A stretch of 64,000 bases of DNA from JAVKMO01 sp031539345 (GTDB lineage: Bacteria; Bacteroidota; Bacteroidia; Chitinophagales; Chitinophagaceae): assembly GCA_031539345.1 (NCBI GenBank), contig JAVKMO010000030.1, forward strand, positions 12,126-76,125, given 5' to 3'. This document shows, in pieces, positions 46,794 through 55,809 of this stretch (positions are counted from its first letter, which is position 1; each line of letters begins with the position of its first letter). The notes beneath the pieces were generated by a model. It was not told where the DNA came from. It made no database searches and saw nothing but the letters and a program-made list of their open reading frames with translations. The position numbers and the translations under genes were made by a program.

Positions 46794-47534
46794 ATGAATA
46801 TATTCGCACTCCGTGAAGGAATATTTACTATCAATGCACAACATCAAGTTGCGAAATATGATAATACCAATCATGTACAAGGGGGGTTAGTGGTAGGGAT
46901 TCAACCCTTTGTTATTCAAACCGAACAGGAGAACATTTTATTTGATACAGGATTAGGCTGGCTTAATGAGAACGGCCTCCCTACTTTGTATGATTGTTTG
47001 GCTGAATATCAACTGATGCCAGAAGATATTACGACAGTCATTATATCCCACTTACACCACGACCACGTAAAAGGAATTACACATACGACACGCAATACAA
47101 ATCAACAAGCATTAAGTTTTCCTCAAGCAAAATATTATATCCATCAATCTGATTTTGAAGAAAAAATAAAGTCCGCCAGCACAGATGAAGACATCAAAAA
47201 AAAATTATTGTTTTTACAAAACGAGACGTCTGCTTTAATTTTTTATTCTGGCGATGAAGGAATGATTTATCCTCACATTCGTTTTTTAAAAACCAATGCA
47301 CACTGCAAACATCACTGCGTATTTTGGATAGAAGACAATAATGAAACCATTTTTTATGGAGCAGACGATGCCCCTCAGCTTTTTCAAATGCAACAAAAAA
47401 TAACAACAAAATATGATGCACAACCCGCTATCGCTAAAGATTTACGTGCAAAATGGTGGGAGCAAGGAACACAAGAAAAATGGATTTTTTTATTTTATCA
47501 CGATACTGCAACACCAATCTATCTTCCGCAGTAA
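46794..47534 (+). CDS. MBL-fold metallo-hydrolase
   Basis: This 246-residue cytoplasmic protein has the metallo-beta-lactamase motif H86-L-H-H-D-H91 in ISHLHHDHVKG and a second metal region with CKHHCVFWI. An Asp-containing stretch, YGADDAPQL, follows. The first strand pair (QTEQENILFDTGLG) carries the usual first Asp. Such enzymes hydrolyse lactones, thioesters, phosphodiesters and more, so the substrate cannot be named. It is 6 bases after rodA and probably shares its transcript, and it converges on hisF. Confidence 0.85.
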   Translation: MNIFALREGIFTINAQHQVAKYDNTNHVQGGLVVGIQPFVIQTEQENILFDTGLGWLNENGLPTLYDCLAEYQLMPEDITTVIISHLHHDHVKGITHTTRNTNQQALSFPQAKYYIHQSDFEEKIKSASTDEDIKKKLLFLQNETSALIFYSGDEGMIYPHIRFLKTNAHCKHHCVFWIEDNNETIFYGADDAPQLFQMQQKITTKYDAQPAIAKDLRAKWWEQGTQEKWIFLFYHDTATPIYLPQ

Positions 47535-47560
47535 AACACTAAGTCAATTCGTATATCGGT

Positions 47561-48316
47561 TTATTTTCTTACTAAAATTCCTTGTTCGTGCAATTCATTT
47601 TTTAATGATGAAATTTGAATTTCTTGAAAATGAAAGACGCTCGCCGCCAATCCTGCATCTACACTTGTCTGTTGAAATAAATCAACAAAATCTCCTACAC
47701 AACCTGCACCTCCAGAAGCAATTACAGGAATAGAAGTGCTATCGCAGAGTGTTTTTAAAGCATCTAAAGCAAATCCTTTTTTTGTACCATCATGATTCAT
47801 TGATGTAAACAAAATTTCTCCTGCCCCCAATTCAGCACCTCGCTTTGCCCACTCAAACAAATTGAGTTCAGTTCTTTTTTTTCCACCACTTGTAAACACA
47901 ATCCAATTGTCATTTTCAATTGCAGCGTCTATTGCAAGAACAAGTACTTGGCTACCAAATTCTCTTGCAATTTGAGTAATCAATTGTGGATTGTAAACAG
48001 CAGCAGAATTAACAGCCACTTTATCACAGCCAGCACCAATAACGATTTTGGCATCTTCCAAACTACTCACGCCACCGCCAACAGTAAAAGGAATATTGAT
48101 TTTTCTTGCTATGCCCGTTACCAATTCTAAAAGGGTTTTTCGCTTTTCTTCTGTTGCAGAAATGTCTAAAAAAACGAGTTCGTCTGCTCCTTGTTCAGCA
48201 TACATTGTTGCCAATTCAATCGGGTTGCCTGCGTCTCGTAATTGAACAAAGTTTGTTCCTTTTACCGTACGTCCATTTTTAATATCCAAACAAGGAATAA
48301 TTCTTTTTGTGAGCAT
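47561..48316 (-). CDS. hisF: Imidazole glycerol phosphate synthase cyclase subunit
   Basis: HisF, with the glutaminase HisH, forms imidazole glycerol phosphate and AICAR in histidine synthesis. The 251-residue TIM barrel has the catalytic Asp11 in [14 protein letters not shown] and the second Asp in [10 protein letters not shown]. Phosphate-binding loops are [13 protein letters not shown] and [14 protein letters not shown]. No other his gene is adjacent, so this copy stands alone, away from any histidine operon. Confidence 0.96.
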   Translation of the reverse strand: MLTKRIIPCLDIKNGRTVKGTNFVQLRDAGNPIELATMYAEQGADELVFLDISATEEKRKTLLELVTGIARKINIPFTVGGGVSSLEDAKIVIGAGCDKVAVNSAAVYNPQLITQIAREFGSQVLVLAIDAAIENDNWIVFTSGGKKRTELNLFEWAKRGAELGAGEILFTSMNHDGTKKGFALDALKTLCDSTSIPVIASGGAGCVGDFVDLFQQTSVDAGLAASVFHFQEIQISSLKNELHEQGILVRK

Positions 48317-48500
48317 GTATCAATTTTAAAATAATGAGTTTGCGTCAAAGTAATTTTTTTCAAACATGTTGTGCACTTTCATAACAGAATAAAAAACACT
48401 TATTGGTTGAAGCATTTTTTTACGCACCAAATGAAAAATTGTATGCCTAAAACACTTCAAAAAAAATATTTTAGGTGCTTTCTTTTTGAATGTTTCTCGT

Positions 48501-50630
48501 ATGAAGTTTTTATTTGTTTCCTTCTGTTTGTGCTTTTTCCTTCACAATTCTACACAAGCTCAGTTCGATAATTCGTCTTCTAACTTTGGAGCGATGGGTG
48601 GTATGGCGAGCAATTTTGCAAGCGGTATGAGTAGTTCTAATGCACAAAAAAAAGATAGCATGCAAGCACGCAGTTATATCACAGACAGTGTGAAAGTCAG
48701 CTATTTTCTATTAGGAGGGCAAGAACGATTTGCTCTTGACACAAACATTGGCAACATTTCCAACAGACTTAACTTGCCGAAACATAGTGTGCCGATTTGC
48801 AATGATGGCGGTGCGGTATTAAATTATTTGTACAAGCCTTCAGCATCATTCGGATGGAATAAAGGCAGTGATTTATTTGATAGCTTATTATTTACAGAAA
48901 AAAATATCAAAATTTATCGTAGCACTTTTCCCTATTCTAAATTAGGTTATGTATTTGGATCAAACGAAATGCAAGGATTAAATTTCTTATACGCACAAAA
49001 TATCAATAGCCAATTGAACTTTGGTGGAGAATTCAAAAGTTTTTCCTCTCCTGGTTTTTTCAAATCTCAAAACACATTCAACTATTCGTATTATTTATAT
49101 ACGCAATTTGAGAGCATCAACAAAACGTATCAAATAACTGCTGCCTTAATCAACAACCAAGCTCAAGCCTCTATCAATGGGGGAGTGCGTATTCCTGACA
49201 TCATTAGAAATTCAAACGAAGCAGTTTTTTTTGACCGTGAAAATGTTCCTGTTTATTTTAATAATAGCAAAACATTCACAACAAATATTTACAATAATCA
49301 ACTTGATGTTGGTAATCAATTCAGGCAAAGAACAATTTATGTAACACAATTATTGCGTTTTGGAAAATTGAAGCCATTAAAGATTATAGAAAAAAAAGAC
49401 ACCTTTTTGCACTCCTATAAAATACCAAAAGTAACGATTGCTTACACGTTTAAAAATGATGTCATCAACACGCTTTATATTCACAACACGTTGAGTCAAG
49501 ACTCTGCATATTATCAAGATTTTATGCCGATTTTAAAATATCAACTGAATACCTACCGACTGACGAAACTGTCGTTACAAGAAGGATGGAATAATTTTAC
49601 GAATCAGCTTACATTGACATTTTACCCTGATTTAAAAAAGAAGAATACCGAGAATTTTATTTCCTCTTCAATAGCCTTGATCAAAAACAGCAAAAGTGGA
49701 TCGGGTAATTTAGGCGATAGTATAGAAAAAATTACCAGTGAATACAACCTGCACGTTGATGCAAAATGGCAATATCAATTAGACAATCATTGGAATGTTT
49801 CAACACAATTTGATTGGTATCAATTCGGCATTTCAGGTCAGCCTATTCACCCATCTTCTGAAACGAACACATCTGTTATTGCCTTTTTGAAGGGGATTTT
49901 CACAAAACATAACTATAGCCTAAAACTATTCTATACAAAAAATAATCAAGGTTTTTTTACTTCAACAAATAGCATTTTTTATATCGACACGACATTACGC
50001 ACCTTTGCACCAGAACAAAAAATTCATGCGTCTGCATCGATATCATTATTTAAAAAATGGCACGTGAATGCACAAACAACCTTCATTAACAATGTTGTTT
50101 ATTACACTAATTATGAAACGCCAAGTATTTACAAAAATTGGTTGAGCATTACGCAATTGTCGCTACAAAAAGAATTTCACTTGGGCAAATATTTTCACTG
50201 GACAAGCGAATTTTACTATCAACCGAATTACTTTATTAATGCAACACAAAAAATAGGGGATTTTTTGCCTTATCCAGAATTTTGGACTTATCAACGTTTT
50301 GCATTCACAAAAAAATTATACGGAAAATCTACATTCAGCATCGGCATTATTCTCAAATATAACAGCCCTTATTATGCCCCTAACTTTTCGCCTGCGATTG
50401 GAAAAACAGTCATTCAAAAAGACACTATCGTTACAAATTATCCTATTGTAAACGCCTTTATTACGCTCAAAATTAGAGGGTTTCATTTGTATTGGGAGAT
50501 GGAAAATATCAATACGGTAACCTTTAAAAATAACGCATTAAATTACGTTCGCAACAATTTTGCTACGCCATTTTATCCTACAAACGAGTTAAATTACAAA
50601 GTTGGTATTTATTGGGACTTGGTCAATTAA
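48501..50630 (+). CDS. Outer-membrane beta-barrel porin (Porin_10-like)
   Basis: This 709-residue protein has a signal peptide (about 1-20, cleaved near STQAQ) and a Gly/Ser/Asn-rich start. The long body is made of alternating strands with aromatic residues at their ends, as in outer-membrane barrels. YFLLGGQERFALDT, then LPYSKLGYVFGS-like and QGLNFLYAQNINSQLNFGGEF segments resemble the putative porin family widespread in Bacteroidota. The transported compound is unknown. The frame can be read from TTG 48486, but the ATG at 48501 is directly followed by the signal helix. Confidence 0.78.
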   Translation: MKFLFVSFCLCFFLHNSTQAQFDNSSSNFGAMGGMASNFASGMSSSNAQKKDSMQARSYITDSVKVSYFLLGGQERFALDTNIGNISNRLNLPKHSVPICNDGGAVLNYLYKPSASFGWNKGSDLFDSLLFTEKNIKIYRSTFPYSKLGYVFGSNEMQGLNFLYAQNINSQLNFGGEFKSFSSPGFFKSQNTFNYSYYLYTQFESINKTYQITAALINNQAQASINGGVRIPDIIRNSNEAVFFDRENVPVYFNNSKTFTTNIYNNQLDVGNQFRQRTIYVTQLLRFGKLKPLKIIEKKDTFLHSYKIPKVTIAYTFKNDVINTLYIHNTLSQDSAYYQDFMPILKYQLNTYRLTKLSLQEGWNNFTNQLTLTFYPDLKKKNTENFISSSIALIKNSKSGSGNLGDSIEKITSEYNLHVDAKWQYQLDNHWNVSTQFDWYQFGISGQPIHPSSETNTSVIAFLKGIFTKHNYSLKLFYTKNNQGFFTSTNSIFYIDTTLRTFAPEQKIHASASISLFKKWHVNAQTTFINNVVYYTNYETPSIYKNWLSITQLSLQKEFHLGKYFHWTSEFYYQPNYFINATQKIGDFLPYPEFWTYQRFAFTKKLYGKSTFSIGIILKYNSPYYAPNFSPAIGKTVIQKDTIVTNYPIVNAFITLKIRGFHLYWEMENINTVTFKNNALNYVRNNFATPFYPTNELNYKVGIYWDLVN

Positions 50631-50649
50631 ACCAATTTTATAATTGACC
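50621..50649. repeat. Inverted repeat spanning the porin stop codon
   Basis: A perfect 9-bp stem (ggtcaatta 50621-50629 / taattgacc 50641-50649) with an 11-nt loop includes the stop codon of the porin gene. It lies in the convergent gap before fabI. There is no T-run, so it may stabilise the mRNA end rather than act as a classical terminator. Confidence 0.4.
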
Positions 50650-50673
50650 TTGATGCCACCATAAAAATACTTT

Positions 50674-51489
50674 TTACTCTTTGATACTATCTATAACAGC
50701 TTGTGAAACGCCAACAAAACTAAATCCGCCATCGTGAAATAAGTTTTGCATCGTTACCATTTTTGTATAATCAGAAAAAAGTGTTACGCAATAATTAGCA
50801 CATTGTTGTGCATCAGCATTGCCAAGCGGACTCATTCTTTCTGCATAAGTAACAAAACCGTCAAAACCCTTTACGCCACTTCCTGCTGTTGTTCTTGTTG
50901 GGGATTGAGAAATTGTATTGATACGCACTTTGTTTTTTACCCCGTAATGATACCCAAAACTGCGTGCGATAGATTCTAACAAGGCTTTGGCATCTGCCAT
51001 TTCATTATAGTCAGGAAAAACTCGTTGTGCCGCAATATAGGTGAGTGCGACAACACTTCCCCATTCTTTTATTGCGTCTAGTTTCATTGCTGCTTGCAAT
51101 ACGCGATGCAAAGACATGGCAGAAATATCAAACGTTTTATGTTGATGTTCGTAATTCAGATCAGTGTAGTGATTACCTTTTCTAATATTTAAACTCATGC
51201 CGATAGAATGTAAAATGAAGTCTATTTTTCCTCCAAAATGCTTCATTGATTCGGTCAATAATTTATCGATATCTTCTGTACTTGTAACGTCAGCTCCTAT
51301 CACAGGGGCGTTTCCACAAGCGGCTGCAAGTTTGTTAATTTCTCCCATTCTTAACGCAATGGGTGCATTTGTAAGCACCAATTGAGCACCTTCTGCATAA
51401 CATTGTAGAGCGGTTTTCCATGCAATAGATTTTTCATCTAATGCACCAAAAATAATTCCTTTTTTACCTGATAATAAATTGTTTGCCAT
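50674..51489 (-). CDS. fabI: Enoyl-[acyl-carrier-protein] reductase, FabI type
   Basis: FabI performs the last reduction of each fatty-acid elongation cycle, using NAD(P)H. The 271-residue SDR-type enzyme starts with LLSGKKGIIFGALDEKSIAW, the FabI form of the cofactor loop. It has the catalytic Y-x6-K as DYNEMADAKALLESIA and the RINTISQSPTRTTAGSGV substrate-loop segment. It is preceded on the same strand by the ribosomal protein cluster, but a terminator at about 51.56 kb separates them. Confidence 0.95.
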   Translation of the reverse strand: MANNLLSGKKGIIFGALDEKSIAWKTALQCYAEGAQLVLTNAPIALRMGEINKLAAACGNAPVIGADVTSTEDIDKLLTESMKHFGGKIDFILHSIGMSLNIRKGNHYTDLNYEHQHKTFDISAMSLHRVLQAAMKLDAIKEWGSVVALTYIAAQRVFPDYNEMADAKALLESIARSFGYHYGVKNKVRINTISQSPTRTTAGSGVKGFDGFVTYAERMSPLGNADAQQCANYCVTLFSDYTKMVTMQNLFHDGGFSFVGVSQAVIDSIKE

Positions 51490-51541
51490 AGTCTTTGAAT
51501 GCTATTTTAAAGGTGAATAAAACAAGGTTTCAAACTAAAAT

Positions 51542-51580
51542 AAAAAAACTCCCTTAAATACAATTAGGGGAGTTTAATTT
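51542..51580 (-). terminator. Intrinsic terminator after the rpmB-rpmG-DUF4295 genes
   Basis: A stem of about 12 bp (51546-51557 with 51564-51575, including one G-T pair) and a 6-nt loop is followed on the minus strand by a run of T (complement of the A-run 51542-51548). It lies 35 bases after the DUF4295 stop. Confidence 0.85.
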
Positions 51581-51609
51581 TATCATCAATTGAGAAACTA
51601 ATAGAAGAA

Positions 51610-51783
51610 TTATTTTTTTTCTAACAGTTCTTTGATTTTGTCTTTATGAATAATGCTATCCTTAAAACTGTAAGAATCTGACGCAGGGTTTTTTATTGCA
51701 CGAATTACACGTGTATAATTTTTTGCTTCAGCAGCAGCTTTTTGGTCTTTCGTTTTAATCGCAGTTTTTGCTTGTTTAGCCAT
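51610..51783 (-). CDS. DUF4295 family small protein
   Basis: Translation of the minus strand from ATG 51783 gives 57 residues starting MAKQAKTAIKTKDQKAAAEA and ending KDKIKELLEKK. It is strongly basic and helical. Proteins of this kind are annotated as DUF4295 and stand next to rpmG in Bacteroidota, which is exactly the situation here (10 bases after the L33 stop). Its size, charge and location suggest a ribosome-associated factor, but its function is not established. Confidence 0.85.
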   Translation of the reverse strand: MAKQAKTAIKTKDQKAAAEAKNYTRVIRAIKNPASDSYSFKDSIIHKDKIKELLEKK

Positions 51784-51793
51784 AACGGGGGAT

Positions 51794-51976
51794 TTATTTT
51801 ATTTCTTTATGTAAAGTTACTTTTTTTAAAATTGGATTGAATTTTTTTAATTCAATTCTTTCTGGAGTGTTTTTTTTGTTTTTAGAACTGATGTATCTGC
51901 TTGTTCCTGGTTGCCCAGATGCTTTGTGTTCCGTACATTCTAAAATCACTTGCACTCGATTGCCTTTCTTAGCCAT
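51794..51976 (-). CDS. rpmG: 50S ribosomal protein L33
   Basis: This 60-residue basic protein has the L33 pattern: [11 protein letters not shown], then [20 protein letters not shown] and [14 protein letters not shown]. It lacks the Zn-binding CxxC pairs of the cysteine-rich form: only the Cys in ECTEH remains. This is the C-minus, zinc-independent version. It is 46 bases after rpmB. Confidence 0.95.
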   Translation of the reverse strand: MAKKGNRVQVILECTEHKASGQPGTSRYISSKNKKNTPERIELKKFNPILKKVTLHKEIK

Positions 51977-52022
51977 AACAAATAGTATTTTTGTTTTTTA
52001 ATAATGAATAATAAATCGCTAC

Positions 52023-52259
52023 TTAAATTTTTTCTCCAGCAGCTCTTAATTTTTGCACGACAGACAACAAACCATTTTTATTGATTGTTCGTAAAGCATC
52101 TGTAGAAACTTTCAAACTAATCCATCTATTCTCTTCTGTAAAAAAGAATCTTTTGGTTTGAAGATTAGGCAAAAATCTTCTTTTTGTTTTAATGTTAGAG
52201 TGGCTCACTGTGTGGCCAACTAAAGGGCGTTTTCCTGTAATTTCGCAAACTTTTGACAT
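52023..52259 (-). CDS. rpmB: 50S ribosomal protein L28
   Basis: This 78-residue protein has the L28 start [20 protein letters not shown] and the conserved [18 protein letters not shown]-terminal segment with [18 protein letters not shown] follows. Only one cysteine lies in the N-terminal region (VCEITGKRP, without the second CxxC), so it appears to be a zinc-independent form. It opens the rpmB-rpmG-DUF4295 cluster, 62 bases after the btuG-like gene. Confidence 0.95.
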   Translation of the reverse strand: MSKVCEITGKRPLVGHTVSHSNIKTKRRFLPNLQTKRFFFTEENRWISLKVSTDALRTINKNGLLSVVQKLRAAGEKI

Positions 52260-52321
52260 AGTATATTTATTTTAAGAGCCACGAATTTATTTTTTGATAG
52301 CAAAAAGCAAAACTTATTTTT

Positions 52322-53422
52322 TTAATAGAATAAAAATTGACGTGGAGCAATACCGCCACTTTGAAAACTTCCGACTAAAGTGCCATCTTTTTGATAGCGA
52401 AATACAAAACCATAAGCAGTAAAATTTGGGGCATATCCTGCATACAAATCGCCCGTCTTTGGATCTACATTAATTCCATAAAACGCCTTTGTACGTTGGA
52501 TAAAAGCTGTATTGGTGTTTAATGTTGTGGCACTAATTGGCAAAGCGTAAATATTTGTTTTATATTGATAATACAGTTCGTCTTTCGCCATATTGCATTC
52601 TAAAAATTGAGGTTGCTGGTCTTGTGGAAAAGTCAATGTTTGTACTACAAAATTTGTGGCTGGATTAATGCGAACAAGCTGTCCTGCTGTTGCTAAACCA
52701 GAATAATCATCTTTCATTTTTCCTTGACACAAAACCCAAATTTGACCATTTTTATCTTGTTGTATAAAAGACGGATTATCACCGACAGTAATTGTTGCCG
52801 TTACTGTATTTGTCGTTGTATTGATTACAACAATTTTATTTTCACTTCCATATCCACCATTACAAGTTACATAAACAAAGTCGTTGATTTTGGTCATTTG
52901 TTCTGCACCTGCAGGCGTAGGAATATTGGCAGTAATTTTGTTTGTATTTAAATTGACAATTTGAATACTTCCTGTTACACCATCTGCACCCCACTGTGTT
53001 ACATAAGCCGTTGTGTTATTTACTGCAAGTACATAACGAGGCATTGCAAAACCGTTAATGCTTGCACTACTTTTAAAATCGCCCATGGCAACTACTTCTA
53101 CTTTTTTTGCATTGTTATCAACAATGTAGCCCTTGTCATTATAGACATACATGGATTGAACAACATCGCCTAAAGACGACTGATTAACAGATTGAAATAA
53201 ATCTTCATGAGAAATTTTCGCATCATTTTTTCCTACCCAACTAATACCACCAGGCAAATTTCCAAAACTCCCTTCATTGACAATAAATACACCCTGACTA
53301 AATGCAGAAGGTACAGGGTCTTTTTGACAAGAACTTGAAACTAATAAGACAACAAAGCAATAGCTTGTAAAAACAAATAAGTTACTTTTTAAAAAAGCAT
53401 AAAGACGATTGTTGTTTTTCAT
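52322..53422 (-). CDS. Surface beta-propeller lipoprotein, YncE/DUF5074-like, candidate BtuG (B12-binding partner of BtuB)
   Basis: This 366-residue lipoprotein has a long signal peptide and a lipobox ending in SSSC, with the lipidated Cys at residue 32. The mature protein is made of repeated beta-propeller blades of the YncE type. Blade-like motifs include SIQIVNLNTNKITANIPTPA, KIVVINTTTNTVTATITVG and LVRINPATNFVVQTLTF. It follows the TonB-dependent receptor gene by 26 bases, under the same cobalamin riboswitch. In Bacteroides, BtuG is a surface beta-propeller lipoprotein that captures vitamin B12 and caps BtuB. The BtuG assignment rests on fold, lipidation and context, not on a homology search. 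Confidence 0.78.
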   Translation of the reverse strand: MKNNNRLYAFLKSNLFVFTSYCFVVLLVSSSCQKDPVPSAFSQGVFIVNEGSFGNLPGGISWVGKNDAKISHEDLFQSVNQSSLGDVVQSMYVYNDKGYIVDNNAKKVEVVAMGDFKSSASINGFAMPRYVLAVNNTTAYVTQWGADGVTGSIQIVNLNTNKITANIPTPAGAEQMTKINDFVYVTCNGGYGSENKIVVINTTTNTVTATITVGDNPSFIQQDKNGQIWVLCQGKMKDDYSGLATAGQLVRINPATNFVVQTLTFPQDQQPQFLECNMAKDELYYQYKTNIYALPISATTLNTNTAFIQRTKAFYGINVDPKTGDLYAGYAPNFTAYGFVFRYQKDGTLVGSFQSGGIAPRQFLFY

Positions 53423-53448
53423 GTAGATAAATTTTAAGGATTAAAAAA

Positions 53449-55341
53449 TTAAAGAGAAAATTGAAAGCTTGTTTGAAATGAACGTAAAGGTTGGGCATAA
53501 AGCGATATGCTTTGATAAGCCTCATTGAACGCATTCGCGATTTGAAAAGAAAATTTACACACGCTATTTTTAAGTAAAAATTCGTGCATCAAAAAAATAT
53601 CACAAAGAAAATAAGAAGGCAAGTTTCTTTTACTGTCGCTTGTAATAAATCGTTCTCCAATCAACTGCCCCGACATCGACAATTCGGTTTTTTTTCTTAC
53701 TATAGTGAACCGATTATTCCATTTTAAAAGAGGCGTATAAATGAGCTGTTTTTCATAACTCTCTACATCTTCTTGATTCTGATTTGTTGATTGAGTATAA
53801 AAAAAAGCAGATTCATAACGTATATTATAAACAGAATAATCATACTGCCATTTGACGTTTAAATCAAAACCTCTTGCCCAAACTTTTGAAATATTTTGCG
53901 GAGACCAAGTGCCACTATTTTGTGGTGCCCAAAGAATCCAATCACGTACAAAAGTATTGTGCAAAGCGGCTTGCCAATCAAGGCGGCCAATTAAAAAAGA
54001 ATGCGTTGGACTTTTAAAAGAAACCTCTTGTTGATAAGCGTTTTCTGGTTGTAAATTAAGATTACCACCAGGCACAAAATACAAATCATTGAGTGTTGGA
54101 AAGCGGAAGTTTTTTGACACATTGAATAAAACAACATAGTTATTGAAAGCTACAATTTCACCGCCTATTTTTCCAGTAAACGCATTTAGCCCATTCTGAA
54201 ATTCTTGCCGCAAACTGACATGAAAAGAGGGGTCGCTATGGACACGTTTTATTTTTGTATAAGCAATAAAAGCTGCCCATTTTTCCAATAGAATATCATT
54301 TGGATAATTTTTGGTAAAGGCTCTATTGTTGGTATAATATAAACCCAAATCAAGCTGATGAGAAGTAGCAAGTTGATAATGATGGTCTGTTTCGATAATC
54401 AATTTTTGCGTTTTAAAAACAGACAAAATACTTGGTGATTGATATGTTAAATCGTCTTTAAACCAAGCTGTTTTAATTTGATATTGATATGCACTTCGAT
54501 AAGCGTGTTGATATTCTATTGTTGTTTTGATTGTTTGGTCAGAGAAACTTGCATCTGAAATATTCGTCAACATTGTTGGTTGCAATTGCCTCTCGTTCGA
54601 TTGTGCCCACAAACGAAAAATGATTTTTTTATTGCTATCAAGTGTAAAATAATTTTCTCCCAAAATTCCAAATTGCAAAGAAGGAATACGCGGCAAAGTA
54701 TCCAAAGGTTGATTGCGTTTTGTTGTATTGTAAAACAAAAAATTATTGGCTCCTGTTCTATAAAAAGTCTTCCATTGCAGAGCATAATTTGGCTTAACGT
54801 ATGATACTTTTAAAGATTGTTGAAACATTTGAAAACTGCCTGCATGAGTGGTGCTTTGAAGGTGAAAGCCACGCTCTTTTTCTTGTTCTGTGTCGAAGTG
54901 AACAATGCCTCCAATTGCTGCACTCCCCCACAAAGAACTTCCGCCATTTTTTTCAATAACAATTCGTTCTGTTAATCCAGCATTCAATAAATTTAAATCA
55001 CTCCCCCCGCTGGTCATACTTTCTAAAGGAAATCCATTCCATAAAACCAATGTATGTTGTGTTGCCATTCCCCTAAGCGAAATACTTGACGTACCCATCA
55101 AGCCATAGTTTTTAATGTAAGCCCCCGTTTCAGCAGAAAGGACGTTCGATAATGTTTGTGCTTGATATAAAAAAAGTTGTTTTCTATTGATGACTTGAGG
55201 AATTGTACCAATATGGGAAATATCCATTCTGAATTTCGTTGCTATTGTTACAGGTCGCAATAGGCTGGAGTCTTGTTGTGCAAACAACGTTTGGGCAACA
55301 AAAAAAAATATCATCAATAACACTTGCATTCTTTGAAGCAT
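53449..55341 (-). CDS. btuB: TonB-dependent outer-membrane receptor, predicted vitamin B12 transporter BtuB
   Basis: This 630-residue receptor has a signal peptide (about 1-21, LFAQQ), a plug domain (about 30-155) and a 22-strand barrel. Plug landmarks are TLSNVLSAETGAYIKNYG, SISLRGMATQHTLVLWNG and IVIEKNGGSSLWGSAAIGG. A barrel motif near residue 415, NVSKNFRFPTLNDLYFVPGG, is typical of BtuB/cobalamin-type receptors. The substrate assignment rests mainly on the cobalamin riboswitch in its leader and the BtuG-like gene downstream. The start is ATG 55341; an ATG four codons later is equally possible. Confidence 0.88.
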   Translation of the reverse strand: MLQRMQVLLMIFFFVAQTLFAQQDSSLLRPVTIATKFRMDISHIGTIPQVINRKQLFLYQAQTLSNVLSAETGAYIKNYGLMGTSSISLRGMATQHTLVLWNGFPLESMTSGGSDLNLLNAGLTERIVIEKNGGSSLWGSAAIGGIVHFDTEQEKERGFHLQSTTHAGSFQMFQQSLKVSYVKPNYALQWKTFYRTGANNFLFYNTTKRNQPLDTLPRIPSLQFGILGENYFTLDSNKKIIFRLWAQSNERQLQPTMLTNISDASFSDQTIKTTIEYQHAYRSAYQYQIKTAWFKDDLTYQSPSILSVFKTQKLIIETDHHYQLATSHQLDLGLYYTNNRAFTKNYPNDILLEKWAAFIAYTKIKRVHSDPSFHVSLRQEFQNGLNAFTGKIGGEIVAFNNYVVLFNVSKNFRFPTLNDLYFVPGGNLNLQPENAYQQEVSFKSPTHSFLIGRLDWQAALHNTFVRDWILWAPQNSGTWSPQNISKVWARGFDLNVKWQYDYSVYNIRYESAFFYTQSTNQNQEDVESYEKQLIYTPLLKWNNRFTIVRKKTELSMSGQLIGERFITSDSKRNLPSYFLCDIFLMHEFLLKNSVCKFSFQIANAFNEAYQSISLYAQPLRSFQTSFQFSL

Positions 55342-55497
55342 AAGGCATTTAAACTTGTCATTATTTCAACATCTACTCAACGGAAAGTAAAAAATAGACA
55401 AGCCAAGGCATCATTTTGAATCATCAATTCAATGACGCTCTTATACTTTTCTATTTGATGAAACTTTCTTCCCGAAGTTTTACAAACACGCCCTTAG

Positions 55498-55675
55498 TGG
55501 CAGGTCTTCTGGCTTGTTCTCTTGTAAAAAGCCTTCCCATGTTTAAACATAGTGGCAACATCTTTTCACAAGTATATTTCAGAACTCACAGCTACGGGAA
55601 TAGCAACGGATTTAAACCGTTTTCCCTTTTCATTTTTATTTACTTAGAATAAAAAACCACCAAGGCACACGAAAC
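55498..55675 (-). promoter_or_regulatory. Cobalamin (adenosylcobalamin-type) riboswitch
   Basis: Read on the minus strand, the leader holds the ordered hallmarks of the class: TGCCTTGGTGG at the 5' side, GAAAAGGGAA, then GGTTTAAATCC. The B12-box-like CCCGTAGCTGTGAG is followed by TTGCCACTATG, GGGAAGG and the closing AAGCCAGAAGACCTGCC. It lies 157 bases before the btuB ATG. Binding of cobalamin is expected to repress btuB-btuG, so the transporter is made when B12 is scarce. The platform (terminator or RBS sequestration) is not obvious. An inverted repeat TTGAAT/ATTCAA at 55416-55432 lies between riboswitch and gene. Confidence 0.93.
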
Positions 55676-55724
55676 TATTTTGTTTAGCGAAATGACAGTG
55701 GTTATTTTTAATACACAGAATCGA

Positions 55725-55757
55725 CAAACTTATTTTTGTCAATTGCCAACCTACAAA
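55725..55757 (-). promoter_or_regulatory. Promoter for the riboswitch-btuB-btuG transcript
   Basis: On the minus strand TTTG (55754-55757) and TAAGTTTG (55725-55732) match the Bacteroidota -33 TTTG and -7 TAnnTTTG elements with a 21-nt spacer. Transcription would begin near 55718, about 45 bases before the riboswitch core. A TATTTTTG on the plus strand at 55731-55738 could serve the divergent folK-rnpA gene, making overlapping divergent promoters. Confidence 0.6.
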
Positions 55758-55809
55758 TTTCTACTATCCTTGACCGTCTTTTGCGTTTCATATCACGTTT
55801 ATTTTTTGC

